Shown here: positions 26,221 to 40,277 of the stretch, in pieces
Layout: each line of letters starts with the position of its first letter
How positions within the stretch are numbered: position 1 is the stretch's first letter
From: Calliopsis andreniformis
Taxonomy: Eukaryota; Arthropoda; Insecta; Hymenoptera; Andrenidae
Direction of reading: 5' to 3'
DNA: 64,000 bases
NCBI RefSeq assembly: GCF_051401765.1
Contig: NW_027480463.1
Location: 3,782,001-3,846,000 of the forward strand
Notes under the pieces: generated by a model
What the model saw: only the letters and a program-made list of their open reading frames with translations
Told to the model about the DNA's origin: nothing
Databases searched by the model: none
Made by a program: the position numbers and the translations under genes

Positions 26221-29200
26221 TTAATCCTCAATCCTCAATCCTCAATCTTCAATCCTCAATCCTCAATCCTCAATCCTCAATCCTCAATCCTCAGTCCTCA
26301 ATCCTCAATCCTCAATCTCCAATCCTCAATACTCAATCTTCAATCCTCAATCCTCAATCCTCAATCCTCAGTCCACGTTCTTCAATCCTCAATACCCAAC
26401 CCTCAATCTTCAATCCTCAATCCTCAATCCTCAGACCTCAAACATCAATACTCAACCCACAGTCCTCGTCCTCAATCCACAACACTCAATCCTCAATCCT
26501 CAACCTTCAATCATCAATATTCAATCTTCAATCCTCAATCATCAATCCTCAATCCTCAATCCTCAATCCTCAATGTACAATCCTCAATACCCAATCTTCA
26601 ATCTTCAATCCTCGATCCTCAATCCTCAATCCCCAATCCTCAATCCTCAATCCCCAATCCTCAATCCTCAGTCCTCAAACCACAATCCTGAATCCTCAAT
26701 CCTGAATCCTCAATCTTCAATCCTCAATCCTCAATCCTCAATCCTCAATCCTCATTCTTCAATCCTCAATACCCGATCCTCAATCTTCAATCCTCAATCC
26801 TCAATCCTCAATTCTCAATCCTCAATCCTCAGTCCTCAGTCCTCAAACCTCAATCCTCAACCCTCAGACCTCATCGTCAATCCTCAATCCTCAATCCTCA
26901 ATCCTTAATACTCAATCTTCAATCCTCAATACTCAATCTTCAATCCTCAATCCAAAATCCTCAATCTTCAATCCTCAATACTCAATCTTCAATCCTCAAT
27001 CCTCAATTCTGATTCCCGAATCCTCAATATTCAACACACAACACTCAACCACCAATCCTCAATACACAAGGATCAATCCTCAATTCTCAATACTCAATAG
27101 AATATCCTGAACTCTCATGGTTCAGTACTCAAACCGCAATATTCAATAATCATATCTCAATCCTCAAACATCAATCCTAAACACTCAATCCTCAACACTC
27201 AGTCCTCTCTCTTAAAGCCTCCATCCTCAACCCTCAATCCTCAAGCGTCAATACTCAATCCTCAATCCTCAACACTCAATCCTCAGTCCTCAGACCTCAA
27301 TACCGAATCCTCAATCCTGAATCCTCAACCTTCAGCCCTCAGTCCTCAACAATCAATTGTCAATCCTCAATCCTCAACAGAATATCCTCAATTCACAGCT
27401 TTCAATACTCAATCCCCATTCTTCAATCTTCAAATCTCAATCCACAAACGTCAATTCCCATCACTCAACCCTCAACACTAAGTCCTCAATCTTCAATCCT
27501 CAATCCTCAATCCTCAATCTTCAGCCCTCAATACTCAATGTTCAATGCTCAATCCTCAATTCTCAATCCTCAATACTCAATCCTCAATCGTCAATACTCA
27601 ATCCCCAATCCTCAATCTTCAATCCTCAATCCTCAATCCTCAATCCTCAATCCTCAATCCTCAATCTTCAATCCTCAATACTCAATCTTCAATCCTCAAT
27701 CATCAACCCTAAATCCTCAATCCTCAATCCTCAATCCTCAATCCTCAATCTTCAATCCTCAATACTCAATCTTCAATCCTCAATCCTCAATCCTCAGTCC
27801 TCATTCATCAATCCTCAATACCCAATCCTCAATCTTCAATCCTCAATCCTCAATCCTCAATTCTCAACCCTCAATCCTCAATCCTCAGACCTCAAACATC
27901 AATACTCAACCCTCAGTCCTCGTCCTCAATCCACAACCCTCAACCCTCAATCCTCAATCTTCAATCATCAATATTCAATCTTCAATCCTCAATCCTCAAT
28001 CCTCAATCATCAATCTTCAATCCTCAATGTTCAATCCTCAATACCCAATCCTCAATCTTCAATCCTCAATCCTCAATTCTCAATCCTCGATGCTCAATCC
28101 TCAATCCTCAGTCCTCAGTCCTCAAACCACAATCCTGGATTCTCAATCATGAATCCTCAATCTTCAGATCTCAGTCCTCAACAATCAGTTGTCAATTCTC
28201 AATCCTCAATAGAATATCATCAATTCACAGTTTTGAATACTCAATACTCAATCTGCATTCTTCAAATCTCTATCCACAAACATCAATACTCGTCACTCAA
28301 CCCTCAACACTCAGTCCTCAATGTTCAATCCTCAATCCTCAATTCTCAATCCTCAATCATCAATCCTCAATCTTCAATAATCAATCCTCAATCCTCAATA
28401 CTCAATCCCCAATCCTCAATCCTCAATCCTCAGTCCACGTTCTTCAATCCTCAATACCCAACCCTCAATCTTCAATCCTCAATCATCAATCCTCAGACCT
28501 CAAACATCAATACTCAACCCACAGTCCTCGTCCTCAATCCACAACACTCAATCCTCAATCCTCAACCTTCAATCATCAATATTCAATCTTCAATCCTCAA
28601 TCATCAATCCTCAATCCTCAATCCTCAATCCTCAATGTACAATCCTCAATACCCAATCTTCAATCTTCAATCCTCGATCCTCAATCCTCAATCCCCAATC
28701 CTCAATCCTCAATCCCCAATCCTCAATCCTCAGTCCTCAAACCACAATCCTGAATCCTCAATCCTGAATCCTCAATCTTCAATCCTCAATCCTCAATCCT
28801 CAATCCTCAATCCTCATTCTTCAATCCTCAATACCCGATCCTCAATCTACAATCCTCAATCCTCAATCCTCAATTCTCAATCCTCAATCCTCAATACCCG
28901 ATCCTCAATCTTCAATCCTCAATCCTCAATCCTCAATTCTCAACCCTCAATCCTCAATCCTCAGACCTCAAACATCAATACTCAACCCTCGGTCCTCGTC
29001 CTCAATCCACAACCCTCAACCCTCAATCCTCAATCTTCAATCATCAATATTCAATCTTCAATCCTCAATCCTCAATCCTCAATCATCAATCCTCAATCCT
29101 CAATGTTCAATCCTCAATACCCAATCCTCAATCTTCAATCCTCAATCCTCAATTCTCAATCCCCGATGCTCAATCCTCAATCCTCAGTCCTCAAACCACA

Positions 29201-32200
29201 ATCCTGAATCCTCAATCCTGAAACCTCAATCTTCAGGCCTCAGTCCTCAACAATCAGTTGTCAATCCTCAATCCTCAATAGAATATCGTCAGTTCAGAGT
29301 TTTCCATACGCAATACTCAATCTGCAATCTTCATATCTCTATCCACAAACATCAATTCTCACCACTCAAACCTGAACACTCAGTCCCCAATCCTCAATCT
29401 TCAATCCTCAATCCTCAATCCTCAATCCTCAATCCTCAGTCCTCAAACCACAATCCTGGATCCTCAATCATGAATCCTCAATCTTCAGATCTCAGTCCTC
29501 AACAATCAGTTGTCAATTCTCAATCCTCAATAGAATATCATCAATTCACAGTTTTCAATACTCAATACTCAATCTGCAATCTTTAAATCTCTATCCTCAA
29601 ACACCAATTCTCATCACTCAACCCTCAATACTCAGTCCCCAGCCCTCAATCTTCAATCCTCAATCCTCAATCCTCAATCCTCAATCCTCAACATTCAATC
29701 CTCAATACTGAATCTTCAATCCTCAATCCTCAATCCTCAATCCTCAATCTTCAATCCTCAATCCTCAATCCTCAATACTCAATCCTCAATACCCAATCCT
29801 AAATCTTTAACCCTCAATCCTCAATCCTCAATTCTCAATCCTCAATCCTCAGTCCTCAGTCCTCAAACCTAAATCCTCAACCCTCAGCCCTCATCGTCAA
29901 TCCTCAATCCTCAATCCTCAATCCTCAATCTTCAATCTTGAATACACGATCTTCAATCCTCAATTCTCAATACTCAATTCTCAATACTCAATCCTCAATC
30001 GTCAATCCTGAATCACCAATCCTCAATCCTCATTCTTCAATCCTTAATACCCAATCCTCAATCTTCAATCCTCAATCCTCAATCCTCAATTCTCAATCCT
30101 CAATCCTCAATCCTCAGACCTCAGACATCAATACACAACCCTCAGTCCTCGTCCTCAATCCACAGCCCTCAATCCTCAACCCTCAATCTTCAATCATCAA
30201 TATTCAGTCTTCCGTCCTCAATCCTCAATCCTCAATCCTCAATCCTCAATCCTCAATGTTCAATCCGCAATACCCAATCCTCAATCTTCAATCCTCAATC
30301 CTCAATCCTCAATCCTCAATCCTCAATCCTCAATCCTCAATCCTCAATCCTCAATCCTCAGTCCTCAAACCTCAATCCTGGATCCTCAATCCTGAATCCT
30401 CAATCTTCAGTCCTCAATACCCAATGTTCAGTCCTCAATCCTCAGTTCTCAATCCTCAATACTCAATCCTCAATCGTCAATCCTCAATCCCCAATCCTCA
30501 ATCTTCCATCCTCAATCCTCAATCCTCAATCCTCAATCCTCAATCCTCAGTCTTCAATCCTCAATACTCAATCTTCAATCGTCAATCCAAAATCCTCAAT
30601 CCTCAATACCCAATCCTCAATCTTCAATCCTCAATCCTCAATCCTCAATTCTCAATCCTCAATCCTCAATCCTCAGACCTCAGACATCAATACTCAACCC
30701 TCAGTCCTCGTCGTCAATCCACAACCCTCAATGCTCAATCCTCAATCCTCAATCCTCAATCCTCAATCCTCAATCCTCAATCCTCAGTCCTCAAACCACA
30801 ATCCTGGACTCTCAATCATGAATCCTCAATCTTCAGAACTCAGTCCTCAACAATCAGTTGTCAATTCTCAATCCTCAATAGAATATCATCAATTCACAGT
30901 TTTCAATACTCAATACTCAATCTGCAATCTTTAAATCTCTATCCTCAAACACCAATTCTCATCACTCAACCCTCAATACTCAGTCCCCAGTCCTCAATCT
31001 TCAATCCTCAATCCTCAATCCTCAATCCTCAATCCTCAACATTCAATCCTCAATACTCAATCTTCAATCCTCAATCCTCAATCCTCAATCCTCAATCTTC
31101 AATCCTCAAACCTCAATCCTCAATACTCAATCGTCATTCTTCAATCCTCAATACCCAATCCTAAATCTTTTACCCTCAATCCTCAATCCTCAATTCTCAA
31201 TCCTCAATCCTCAGTCCTCAGTCCTCAAACCTAAATCCTCAACCCTCAGCCCTCATCGTCAATCCTCAATCCTCAATCCTCAATCCTCAATCTTCAATCC
31301 TGAATACACAATCTTCAATCCTCAATTCTCAATACTCAATCCTCAATACTCAATCCTCAATCGTCAATCCTCAATCACCAATCCTCAATCCTCATTCTTC
31401 AATCCTTAATACCCAATCCTCAATCTTCAATCCTCAATCCTCAATCCTCCATTCTCAATCGTCAATCCTCAATCCTCAGACCTCAGACATCAATACATAA
31501 CCCTCAGTCCTCGTCCTCAATCCACAGCCCTCAATCCTCAACCCTCAATCTTCGATCATCAATATTCAGTCTTCCGTCCTCAATCCTCAATCCTCAATCC
31601 TCAATCCTCAATCCTCAATGTTCAATCCGCAATACCCAATCCTCAATCTTCAATCCTCAATCCTCAATCCTCAATCCTCAATCCTCAATCCTCAATCCTC
31701 AATCCTCAATCCTCAATCCTCAGTCCTCAAACCTCAATCCTGGATCCTCAATCCTGAATCCTCAATCTTCAGTCCTGAATACCCAATGTTCATCCCTCAA
31801 TCCTCAATTCTCAATCCTCAATACTCAATCCTCAATCGTCAATCCTCAATCCCCAATCCTCAATCTTCAATCCTCAATCCTCAATCCTCAATCCTCAATC
31901 CTCAATCTTCAATCCTCAATACTCAATCTTCAATCCTCAATCCAAAATCCTCAATCTTCAATCCTCAATGCTCAATCTTCAATCCTCAATCCTCAATTCT
32001 GAATCCCGAATCCTCAATATTCAACACACAACACTCAACCACCAATCCTCAATACACAAGAGTCAATCCTCAATTCTCAATGCTCAATAGAGTATCCTGA
32101 ACTCTCATGGTTCAATACTCAAACCGCAATATTCAATAATCATATCTCAAACCTCAAACATCAATCCAATACACTCAATCCTCAACACTCAGTCCTCTCT

Positions 32201-35200
32201 CTTCAAGCCTCCATCCTCAACCCTCAATCCTCAAGCGTCAATCCTCTGTCCTCAATCCTCAACCCTCAATCCTCAGTCCTCAAACCTCAATACCGAATCC
32301 TCAATCCTGAATCCTCAACCTTCAGCCATCAGTCCTCAACAATCAATTGTCAATCCCCAATCCTCAACAGAATATCCTCAATTCACAGCTTTCAATACTC
32401 AATCCCCATTCTTCAATCTTCAAATCTCAATCCACAAACGTCAATTCCCATCACTCAACCCTCAACACTAAGTCCTCAATCTTCAATCCTCATTCCTCAA
32501 TCCTCAATCTTCAGCCCTCAATACTCCATGTTCAATCCTCAATCCTCAATCCTCAATCCTCAATACTCAATCCTCAATCGTCAATCCTCAATCCCCAATC
32601 CTCAATCTTCAATCCTCAATCCTCAAACCTCAATCCTCAATCCTCAATCTTCAATCCTCAATACTCAATCTTCAATCCTCAATCATCAATCCTAAATCCT
32701 CAATCCTCAATCATCAATCCTCAATCTTCAATCCTCAACACTCAATCTTCAATCCTCAATCCTCAATCCTCAATCCTCAGTCCTCATTCTTCAATCCTCA
32801 ATACCCAATCCTCAATCTTCAATCCTCAATCCTCAATCCTCAATTCTCAATCCTCTATGCTCAATTCTCAATTCTCAATCCTCAATCCTCAATTCTCAAT
32901 CCTCAATCCTCAATCCTCAATCCTCAATCCTCAATCCTCAATCCTCAATTCTCAATCTTCAATACTCAATCATTAATCCTCAATCAACAATCCTCAGTCC
33001 TCAATCCTCAAACCTCAATCCTCAACCCTCAGCCCTCATCCTCAATCCTAAATCCTCAATCCTCAATCCTCAATCTTCAATCCTGAATACACAATCTTCA
33101 ATCCTCTATCCTCAATTCTCAATCCTCAATACTCAATCCTCAATCTTCAATCCTCAATCCTCATTCTTCAATCCTCAATACCCAATCCTCAATCTTCAAT
33201 CCTCAATCCTCAATCCTGAATTCTCAATCCTCAGTCCTCAGTCCTCAGTCCTTAAACCTCAATCCTCAAGCCTCAGCCCTCATCGTCAATCCTCAATCCT
33301 CAATCCTCAATCCTCAATCTTCAATCCTGAATACACAATCTTCAATCCTCAATCCTCAATTCTCAATTCTCATTCCTCAATACTCAATCCTCAATCGTCA
33401 ATCCTCAATCCCCAATCCTCAATCCTCAATCCTCAATCCTTAATACTCAATCTTCAATCCTCAATACTCAATCTTCAATCCTCAATCCAAAATCCTCAAT
33501 CTTCAATCCTCAATACTCAATCTTCAATCCTCAATCCTCAATTCTGAATCCCGAATCCTCAATATTCAACACACAACACTCAACCACCAATCCTCAATAC
33601 ACAAGGATCAATCCTCAATTCTCAATACTCAATAGAATATCCTGAACTCTCATGGTTCAATACTCAAACCGCAATATTCAATAATCATATCTCAATCCTC
33701 AAACATCAATCCTAAACACTCAATCCTCAACACTCAGTCCTCTCTCTTAAAGCCTCCATCCTCAACCCTCAATCCTCAAGCGTCAATCCTCAATCCTCAA
33801 TCCTCAACCCTCAATCCTCAGTCCTCAAACCTCAATACCGAATCCTCAATCCTGAATCCTCAACCTTCAGCCCTCAGTCCTCAACAATCAATTGTCAATC
33901 CTCAATCCTCAACAGAATATCCTCAATTCACAGCTTTCAATACTCAATCCCCATACTTCAATCTTCAAATCTCAATCCACAAACGTCAATTCCCATCACT
34001 CAACCCTCAACACTAAGTCCTCAATCTTCAATCCTCAATCCTCAATCCTCAATCTTCAGCCCTCAATACTCAATGTTCAATCCTCAATCCTCAATTCTCA
34101 ATCCTCAATACTCAATCCTCAATCGTCAATACTCAATCCCCAATCCTCAATCTTCAATCCTCAATCCTCAATCCTCAATCCTCAATCCTCAGTCCTCAAA
34201 CCACAATCCTGGATCCTCAATCATGAATCCTCAATCTTCAGATCTCAGTCCTCAACAATCAGTTGTCAATTCTCAATCCTCAATAGAATATCATCAATTC
34301 ACAGTTTTCAATACTCATTACTCAATCTGCAATCTTTAAATCTCTATCCTCAAACACCAATTCTCATCACTCAACCCTCAATACTCAGTCCCCAGTCCTC
34401 AATCTTCAATCCTCAATCCTCAATCCACAATCCTCAACCCTCAACATTCAATCCTCAATACTCAATCTTCAATCCTCAATCCTCAATCCTCAATCCTCAA
34501 TCTTCAATCCTCAATCCTCAATCCTCAATACTCAATCCTCAATACCCCAATCCTAAATCTTTAACCTCAATCCTCAATCCTCAATTCTCAATCCTCAATC
34601 CTCAGTCTCAGTCCTCAAACCTAAATCCTCAACCCTCAGCCCTCATCGTCAATCATCAATCCTCAATCCAAAATCCTCAATCTTCAATCGTGAATACACG
34701 ACCTTCAATACTCAATCTCAATACTCAAACCTCAATACTCAATCCTCAATCGTCAATCCTCTATCACCAATCCTCAATCCTCATTCTTCAATCCTTAATA
34801 CCCAATCCTCAATCTTCAATCCTCAATCCTCAATCCTCAATTCTCAATCCTCAATCCTCAATCCTCAGACCTCAGACATCAATACACAACCCTCAGTCCT
34901 CGTCCTCAATCCACAGCCCTCAATCCTCAACCCTCAATCTTCAATCATCAATATTCAGTCTTCCGTCCTCAATCCTCAATCCTCAATCCTCAATCCTCAA
35001 TCCCCAATGTTCAATCCGCAATACCCAATCCTCAATCTTCAATCCTCAATCCTCAATCCTCAATCCTCAATCCTCAATCCTCAATCCTCAGTCCTCAAAC
35101 CTCAATCTGGATCCTCAATCCTGAATCCTCAATCTTCAGTCCTCAATACCCAATGTTCAGTCCTCAATCCTCAATTCTCAATCCTCAATACTCAATCCTC

Positions 35201-35750
35201 AATCGTCAATCTCAATCCCCAATCCTCAATCTTCAATCCTCAATCCTCAATCCTCAATCCTCAATCCTCAATCTTCAATCCTCAATACTCAATCTTCAAT
35301 CCTCAATCCAAAATCCTCAATCCTCAATGCCCAATCCTCAATCTTCAATCCTCAATCCTCAATCCTCAATTCTCAATCCTCAATCCTCAATCCTCAGACC
35401 TCAGACATCAATACTCAACCCTCAGTCCTCGTCGTCAATCCACAACCCTCAATGCTCAATCCTCAATCCTCAATCCTCAATCCTCAATCCTCAATCCTCA
35501 GTCCTCAAACCACAATCCTGGATTCTCAATCATGAATCCTCAATCTTCAGATCTCAGTCCTCAACAATCAGTTGTCAATTCTCAATCCTCAATAGAATAT
35601 CATCAATTCACAGCTTTCAATACTCAATACTCAATCTGCAATCTTTAAATCTCTATCCTCAAACACCAATTCTCATCACTCAACCCTCAATACTCAGTCC
35701 CCAGTCCTCAATCTTCAATCCTCAATCCTCAATACTCAATCCTCAATCCT

Positions 35751-36852
35751 CAACATTCAATCCTCAATACTCAATCTTCAATCCTCAATCCTCAACCCTC
35801 AATCCTCAATCTTCATTCCTCAAACCTCAATCCTCAATACTCAATCCTCATTCTTCAATCCTCAATACCCAATCCTAAATCTTTTACCCTCAATCCTCAA
35901 TCCTCAATTCTCAATCCTCAATCCTCAGTCCTCAGTCCTCAAACCTAAATCCTCAACCCTCAGCCCTCATCGTCAATCCTCAATCCTCAATCCCAATCTT
36001 CAAGTCCTGAATACACAATCTTCAATCCTCAATTCTCAATACTCAATCCTCAATACTCAATCCTCAATCGTCAATCCTCAATCACCAATCCTCAATCCTC
36101 ATTCTTCAATCCTTAGTACCCAATCCTCAATCCTCCATTCTCAATCCTCAATCCTCAATCCTCAGACCTCAGACATCAATACACAACCCTCAGTCCTCGT
36201 CCTCAATTAACAGCCCTCAATCCTCAACCCTCAATCTTCAATCATCAATATTCAGTCTTCCGTCCTCAATCCTCAATCCTCAATCCTCAATCCTCAATCC
36301 TCAACATTCAATCCTCAATACTCAATCTTCAATCCTCAATCCTCAACCCTCAATCCTCAATCTTCATTCCTCAAACCTCAATCCTCAATACTCAATCCTC
36401 ATTCTTCAATCCTCAATACCCAATCCTAAATCTTTTACCCTCAATCCTCAATCCTCAATTCTCAATCCTCAATCCTCAGTCCTCAGTCCTCAAACCTAAA
36501 TCCTCAACCCTCAGCCCTCATCGTCAATCCTCAATCCTCAATCCTCAATCCCCAATCTTCAATCCTGAATACACAATCTTCAATCCTCAATTCTCAATAC
36601 TCAATCCTCAATACTCAATCCTCAATCGTCAATCCTCAATCACCAATCCTCAATCCTCATTCTTCAATCCTTAATACCCAATCCTCAATCTTCAATCCTC
36701 AATCCTCAATCCTCCATTCTCAATCCTCAATCCTCAATCCTCAGACCTCAGACATCAATACACAACCCTCAGTCCTCGTCCTCAATCCACAGCCCTCAAT
36801 CCTCAACCCTCAATCTTCAATCATCAATATTCAGTCTTCCGTCCTCAATCCT
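35751..36852 (+). repeat. 551-base tandem pair in 14 kb copy 1
   Basis: CAACATTCAATCC followed by TTCATTCCTCAAACC occurs at 35,751 and again at 36,302, and the stretch up to the next series of CAATCCTCAATGTTC is repeated. The right copy is not a perfect match: the left has TTAGTACCCAATCC and lacks part of a CAATCTTCAATCC run, the right has TTAATACCC. The pair predates the 14 kb duplication because both copies of the latter carry it. Confidence 0.78.
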
Positions 36853-38119
36853 CAATCCTCATTCCTCAATCCTCAATCCTCAATGTTCAATCCGCAATAC
36901 CCAATCCTCAATCTTCAATCCTCAATCCTCAATCCTCAATCCTCAATCCTCAATCCTCAATCCTCAATCCTCAATCCTCAATCCTCAGTCCTCAAACCTC
37001 AATCCTGGATCCTCAATCCTGAATCCTCAATCTTCAGTCCTCAATACCCAATGTTCAGACCTCAATCCTCAATTCTCAATCCTCAATACTCAATCCTCAA
37101 TCGTCAATCCTCAATCCCCAATCCTCAATCTTCAATCCTCAATCCTCAATCCTCAATCCTCAATCCTCAATCTTCAATCCTCAATACTCAATCTTCAATC
37201 CTCAATCCAAAATCCTCAATCTTCAATCCTCAATACTCAATATTCAATCCTCAATCCTCAATTCTGAATCCCGAATCCTCAATATTCAACACACAACACT
37301 CAACCACCAATCCTCAATACACAAGAATCAATCCTCAATTCTCAATACTCAATAGAATATCCTGAACTCTCATGGTTCAATACTCAAACCGCAATATTCA
37401 ATAATCATATCTCAATCCTCAAACATCATCCTATACACTCAATCCTCATCACTCAGTCCTCTCTCTTCAAGCCTCCATCCTCAACCCTCAATCCTCAAGC
37501 GTCAGTCCTCTGTCCTCAATCCTCAACCCTCAATCCTCAGTCCTCAAACCTCAATACCGAATCCTCAATCCTGAATCCTCAACCTTCAGCCCTCAGTCCT
37601 CAACAATCAATTGTCAATCCTCAATCCTCAACAGAATATCCTCAATTCACAGCTTTCAATACTCAATCCCCATTCTTCAATCTTCAAATCTCAATCCACA
37701 AACGTCAATTCCCATCACTCAACCCTCAACACTAAGTCCTCAATCTTCAATCCTCATTCCCCAATCCTCAATCTTCAGCCCTCAATACTCCATGTTCAAT
37801 CCTCAATCCTCAATTCTCAATCCTCAATACTCAATCCTCAATCGTCAATCCTCAATCCCCAATCCTCAATCTTCAATCCTCAATCCTCAATCCTCAATCT
37901 CAATCCTCAATCTTCAATCCTCAATACTCAATCTTCAATCCTCAATCATCAATCCTAAATCCTCAATCCTCAATCCTCAATCCTCAATCTTCAATCCTCA
38001 ACACTCAATCTTCAATCCTCAATCCTCAATCCTCAATCCTCAGTCCTCATTCTTCAATCCTCAATACCCAATCCTCAATCTTCAATCCTCAATCCTCAAT
38101 CCTCAATTCTCAATCCTCT

Positions 38120-40277
38120 ATGCTCAATCCTCAGACCTCAAACATCAATACTCAACCCTCAGTCCTCGTCCTCAATCCACAACCCTTAATCCTCATTCCT
38201 CAACCTTCAATCATCAGTATTCCATCTTCAATCCTCAATCCTCAATCCTCAATCCTCAATTCTCAATCCTCAATGTTAAATCCTCAATACCCAATCCTCA
38301 ATCTTCAATCCTCAATCCTCAATCCTCAATTCTCAATCCTCAATCCTCAGTCCTCAGTCCTCAACCCTCAATCCTCAAGCCTCAGCCCTTATCGTCAATC
38401 CTCAATCCTCAATCCTCAATCCTCAATCTTCAATCCTGAATACACAATCTTCAATCCTCAGTCCTCAATTCTCAATCCTCAATACTCAATCCTCAATCGT
38501 CAATCCTCAACCCTCAATCCTCAAGCGTCAATACTCAATCCTCAATCCTCAACCCTCAGTCTCGTCCTCAATCCGCAACCCTCAATCCTCAATCCACAAT
38601 CTTCAATCATCAATATTCAATCTTCAGTCCTCAATCCTCAATCCTCAATCCTCAATCCTCAATGTTCAATCCGCAATACCCAGTCCTCAATCTTCAATCC
38701 TCAATCCTCAATCGTCAATTCTCAATCCTCAATCCTCAGTCCTCAGTCCTCAAACCTCAATCCTCAAGCCTCAGCCCTTATCGTCAATCCTCAATCCTCA
38801 ATCCTCAATCCTCAATCCTCAATCCTCAATCTTCAATCCTCAATACTCAATCTTCAATCCTCAATCATCAATCCTAAATACTCAATCCTCAATCCTCAAT
38901 CCTCAACCTTCAATCCTCAATACTCAATCTTCAATCCTCAATCCTCAATCCTCAATCCTCAGTCCTCATTCCTCAATCCTCAATACCCAATCCTCAATCT
39001 TCAATCCTCAATCCTCAATCCTCAATTCTCAATCTTCAATCTTCAATCCTCAGACCTCAAACATCAATACTCAACCCTCAGTCCTCGTCCTCAATCCACA
39101 ACCCTCAATCCTCAATCCTCAACCTTCAATCATCAATATTCAATCTTCAATCCTCAATCCTCAATCCTCTTTCCTCAATCCTCAATCCTCAATGTTCAAT
39201 CCTCAATACCCAATCCTCAATCTTCAATCCTCAATCCTCAATTCTCAATCCTCAATCCTCAATCCTCAATCCTCAATCCTCAATCCTCAATGTTCAATCC
39301 TCAATACCCAATCCTCAATCTTCAATCCTCAATCCTCAATTCTCAATCCTCAATCCTCAATCCTCAATCCTCAGTCCTCATTCTTCAATCCTCAATACCC
39401 AATCCTCAATCTTCAATCCTCAATCCTCAATCCTCAATTCTCAATCTTCAATACTCAATCATTAATCCTCAATCCACAATCCTCAGTCCTCAATCCTCAA
39501 ACCTCAATCCTCAACCCTCAGCCCTCATCCTCAATCCTAAATCCTCAATCCTCAATCCTCAATCTTCAATCCTGAATACACAATCTTCAATCCTCAATCC
39601 TCAATTCTCAATCCTCAATACTCAATCTTCAATCCTCAACCCTCAATCCTCAATCCTCAATCCTCAATCTTCAATCCTCAACCCTCAACCCTCAAGCGTC
39701 AATACTCAATCCTCAATCCTCAACCCTCAGTCCTCGTCCTCAATCCGCAACCCTCAATCCTCAATCTTCAATCCTCAATCCTCAATCCTCAATCCTCAGT
39801 CCTCATTCCTCAATCCTCAATACCCAATCCTCAATCTTCTATCCTCAATCCTCAATCCTCAATTCTCAATCTTCAATCTTCAATCCTCAGACCTCAAACA
39901 TCAATACTCAACCCTCAGTCCTCGTCCTCAATCCACAACGCTCAATCCTCAATCCTCAACCTTCAATCATCAATATTCAATCCTCAATCCTCAATCCTCA
40001 ATCCTCTTTCCTCAATCCTCAATCCTCAATGTTCAATCCTCAATACCCAATCCTCAATCTTCAATCCTCAATCCTCAATTCTCAATCCTCAATCTTCAAT
40101 CCTCAATCCTCAATCCTCAATCCTCAATGTTCAATCCTCAATACCCAATCCTCAATCTTCAATCCTCAATCCTCAATTCTCAATCCTCAATCCTCAATCC
40201 TCAATCCTCAGTTCTCATTCTTCAATCCTCAATACCCAATCCTCAATCTTCAATCCCCAATCCTCAATCTTCAATCC
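38120..40277 (+). repeat. Type B higher-order unit, partial, inside 14 kb copy 1
   Basis: It begins at the CTATGCTCAATCC string that also opens the units at 51,728, 54,218 and 56,681. It carries the markers in the same order: ATGTTAAATCC, CCTTATCGTC twice, GTTCAATCCGC with CCCAGTCC (38,662), and then two 98-base tandem pairs. It is cut short by the duplication junction at about 40,278. There is no H module between 38,120 and this junction, so type B is the H-free part of the array. Confidence 0.8.
39192..39387 (+). repeat. 98-base tandem pair (14 heptamers), representative
   Basis: ATGTTCAATCC followed by CAATACCCAATCC starts at 39,192 and again at 39,290. The same 98-base doublet occurs at 40,029/40,127, 52,884/52,982, 53,728/53,826, 55,347/55,445, 56,191/56,289 and 57,503/57,601. 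Two doublets sit about 840 bases apart in each complete type B unit. This is an intermediate level between the heptamer and the 2.46 kb unit. Confidence 0.82.

Larger units (their letters stand above)
26221..40277 (+). repeat. 14 kb tandem segmental duplication, copy 1
   Basis: Markers in this block recur 14,057 bases to the right: H1 at 27,112, 32,102 and 33,647 pair with 41,169, 46,159 and 47,704, and H2 at 29,296 pairs with 43,353. From 37,367 the offset is 14,061 because this copy has a net loss of four bases from one-base indels. Over the first part I find only a few substitutions by eye, for example near 27,547, 28,289, 29,162 and 29,977. Internal H1-to-H1 spacings are 4,990, 1,545, 3,720 and 3,802. 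The left edge is placed where TTTAATCC at about 26,220 stops matching the second copy. Confidence 0.88.
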
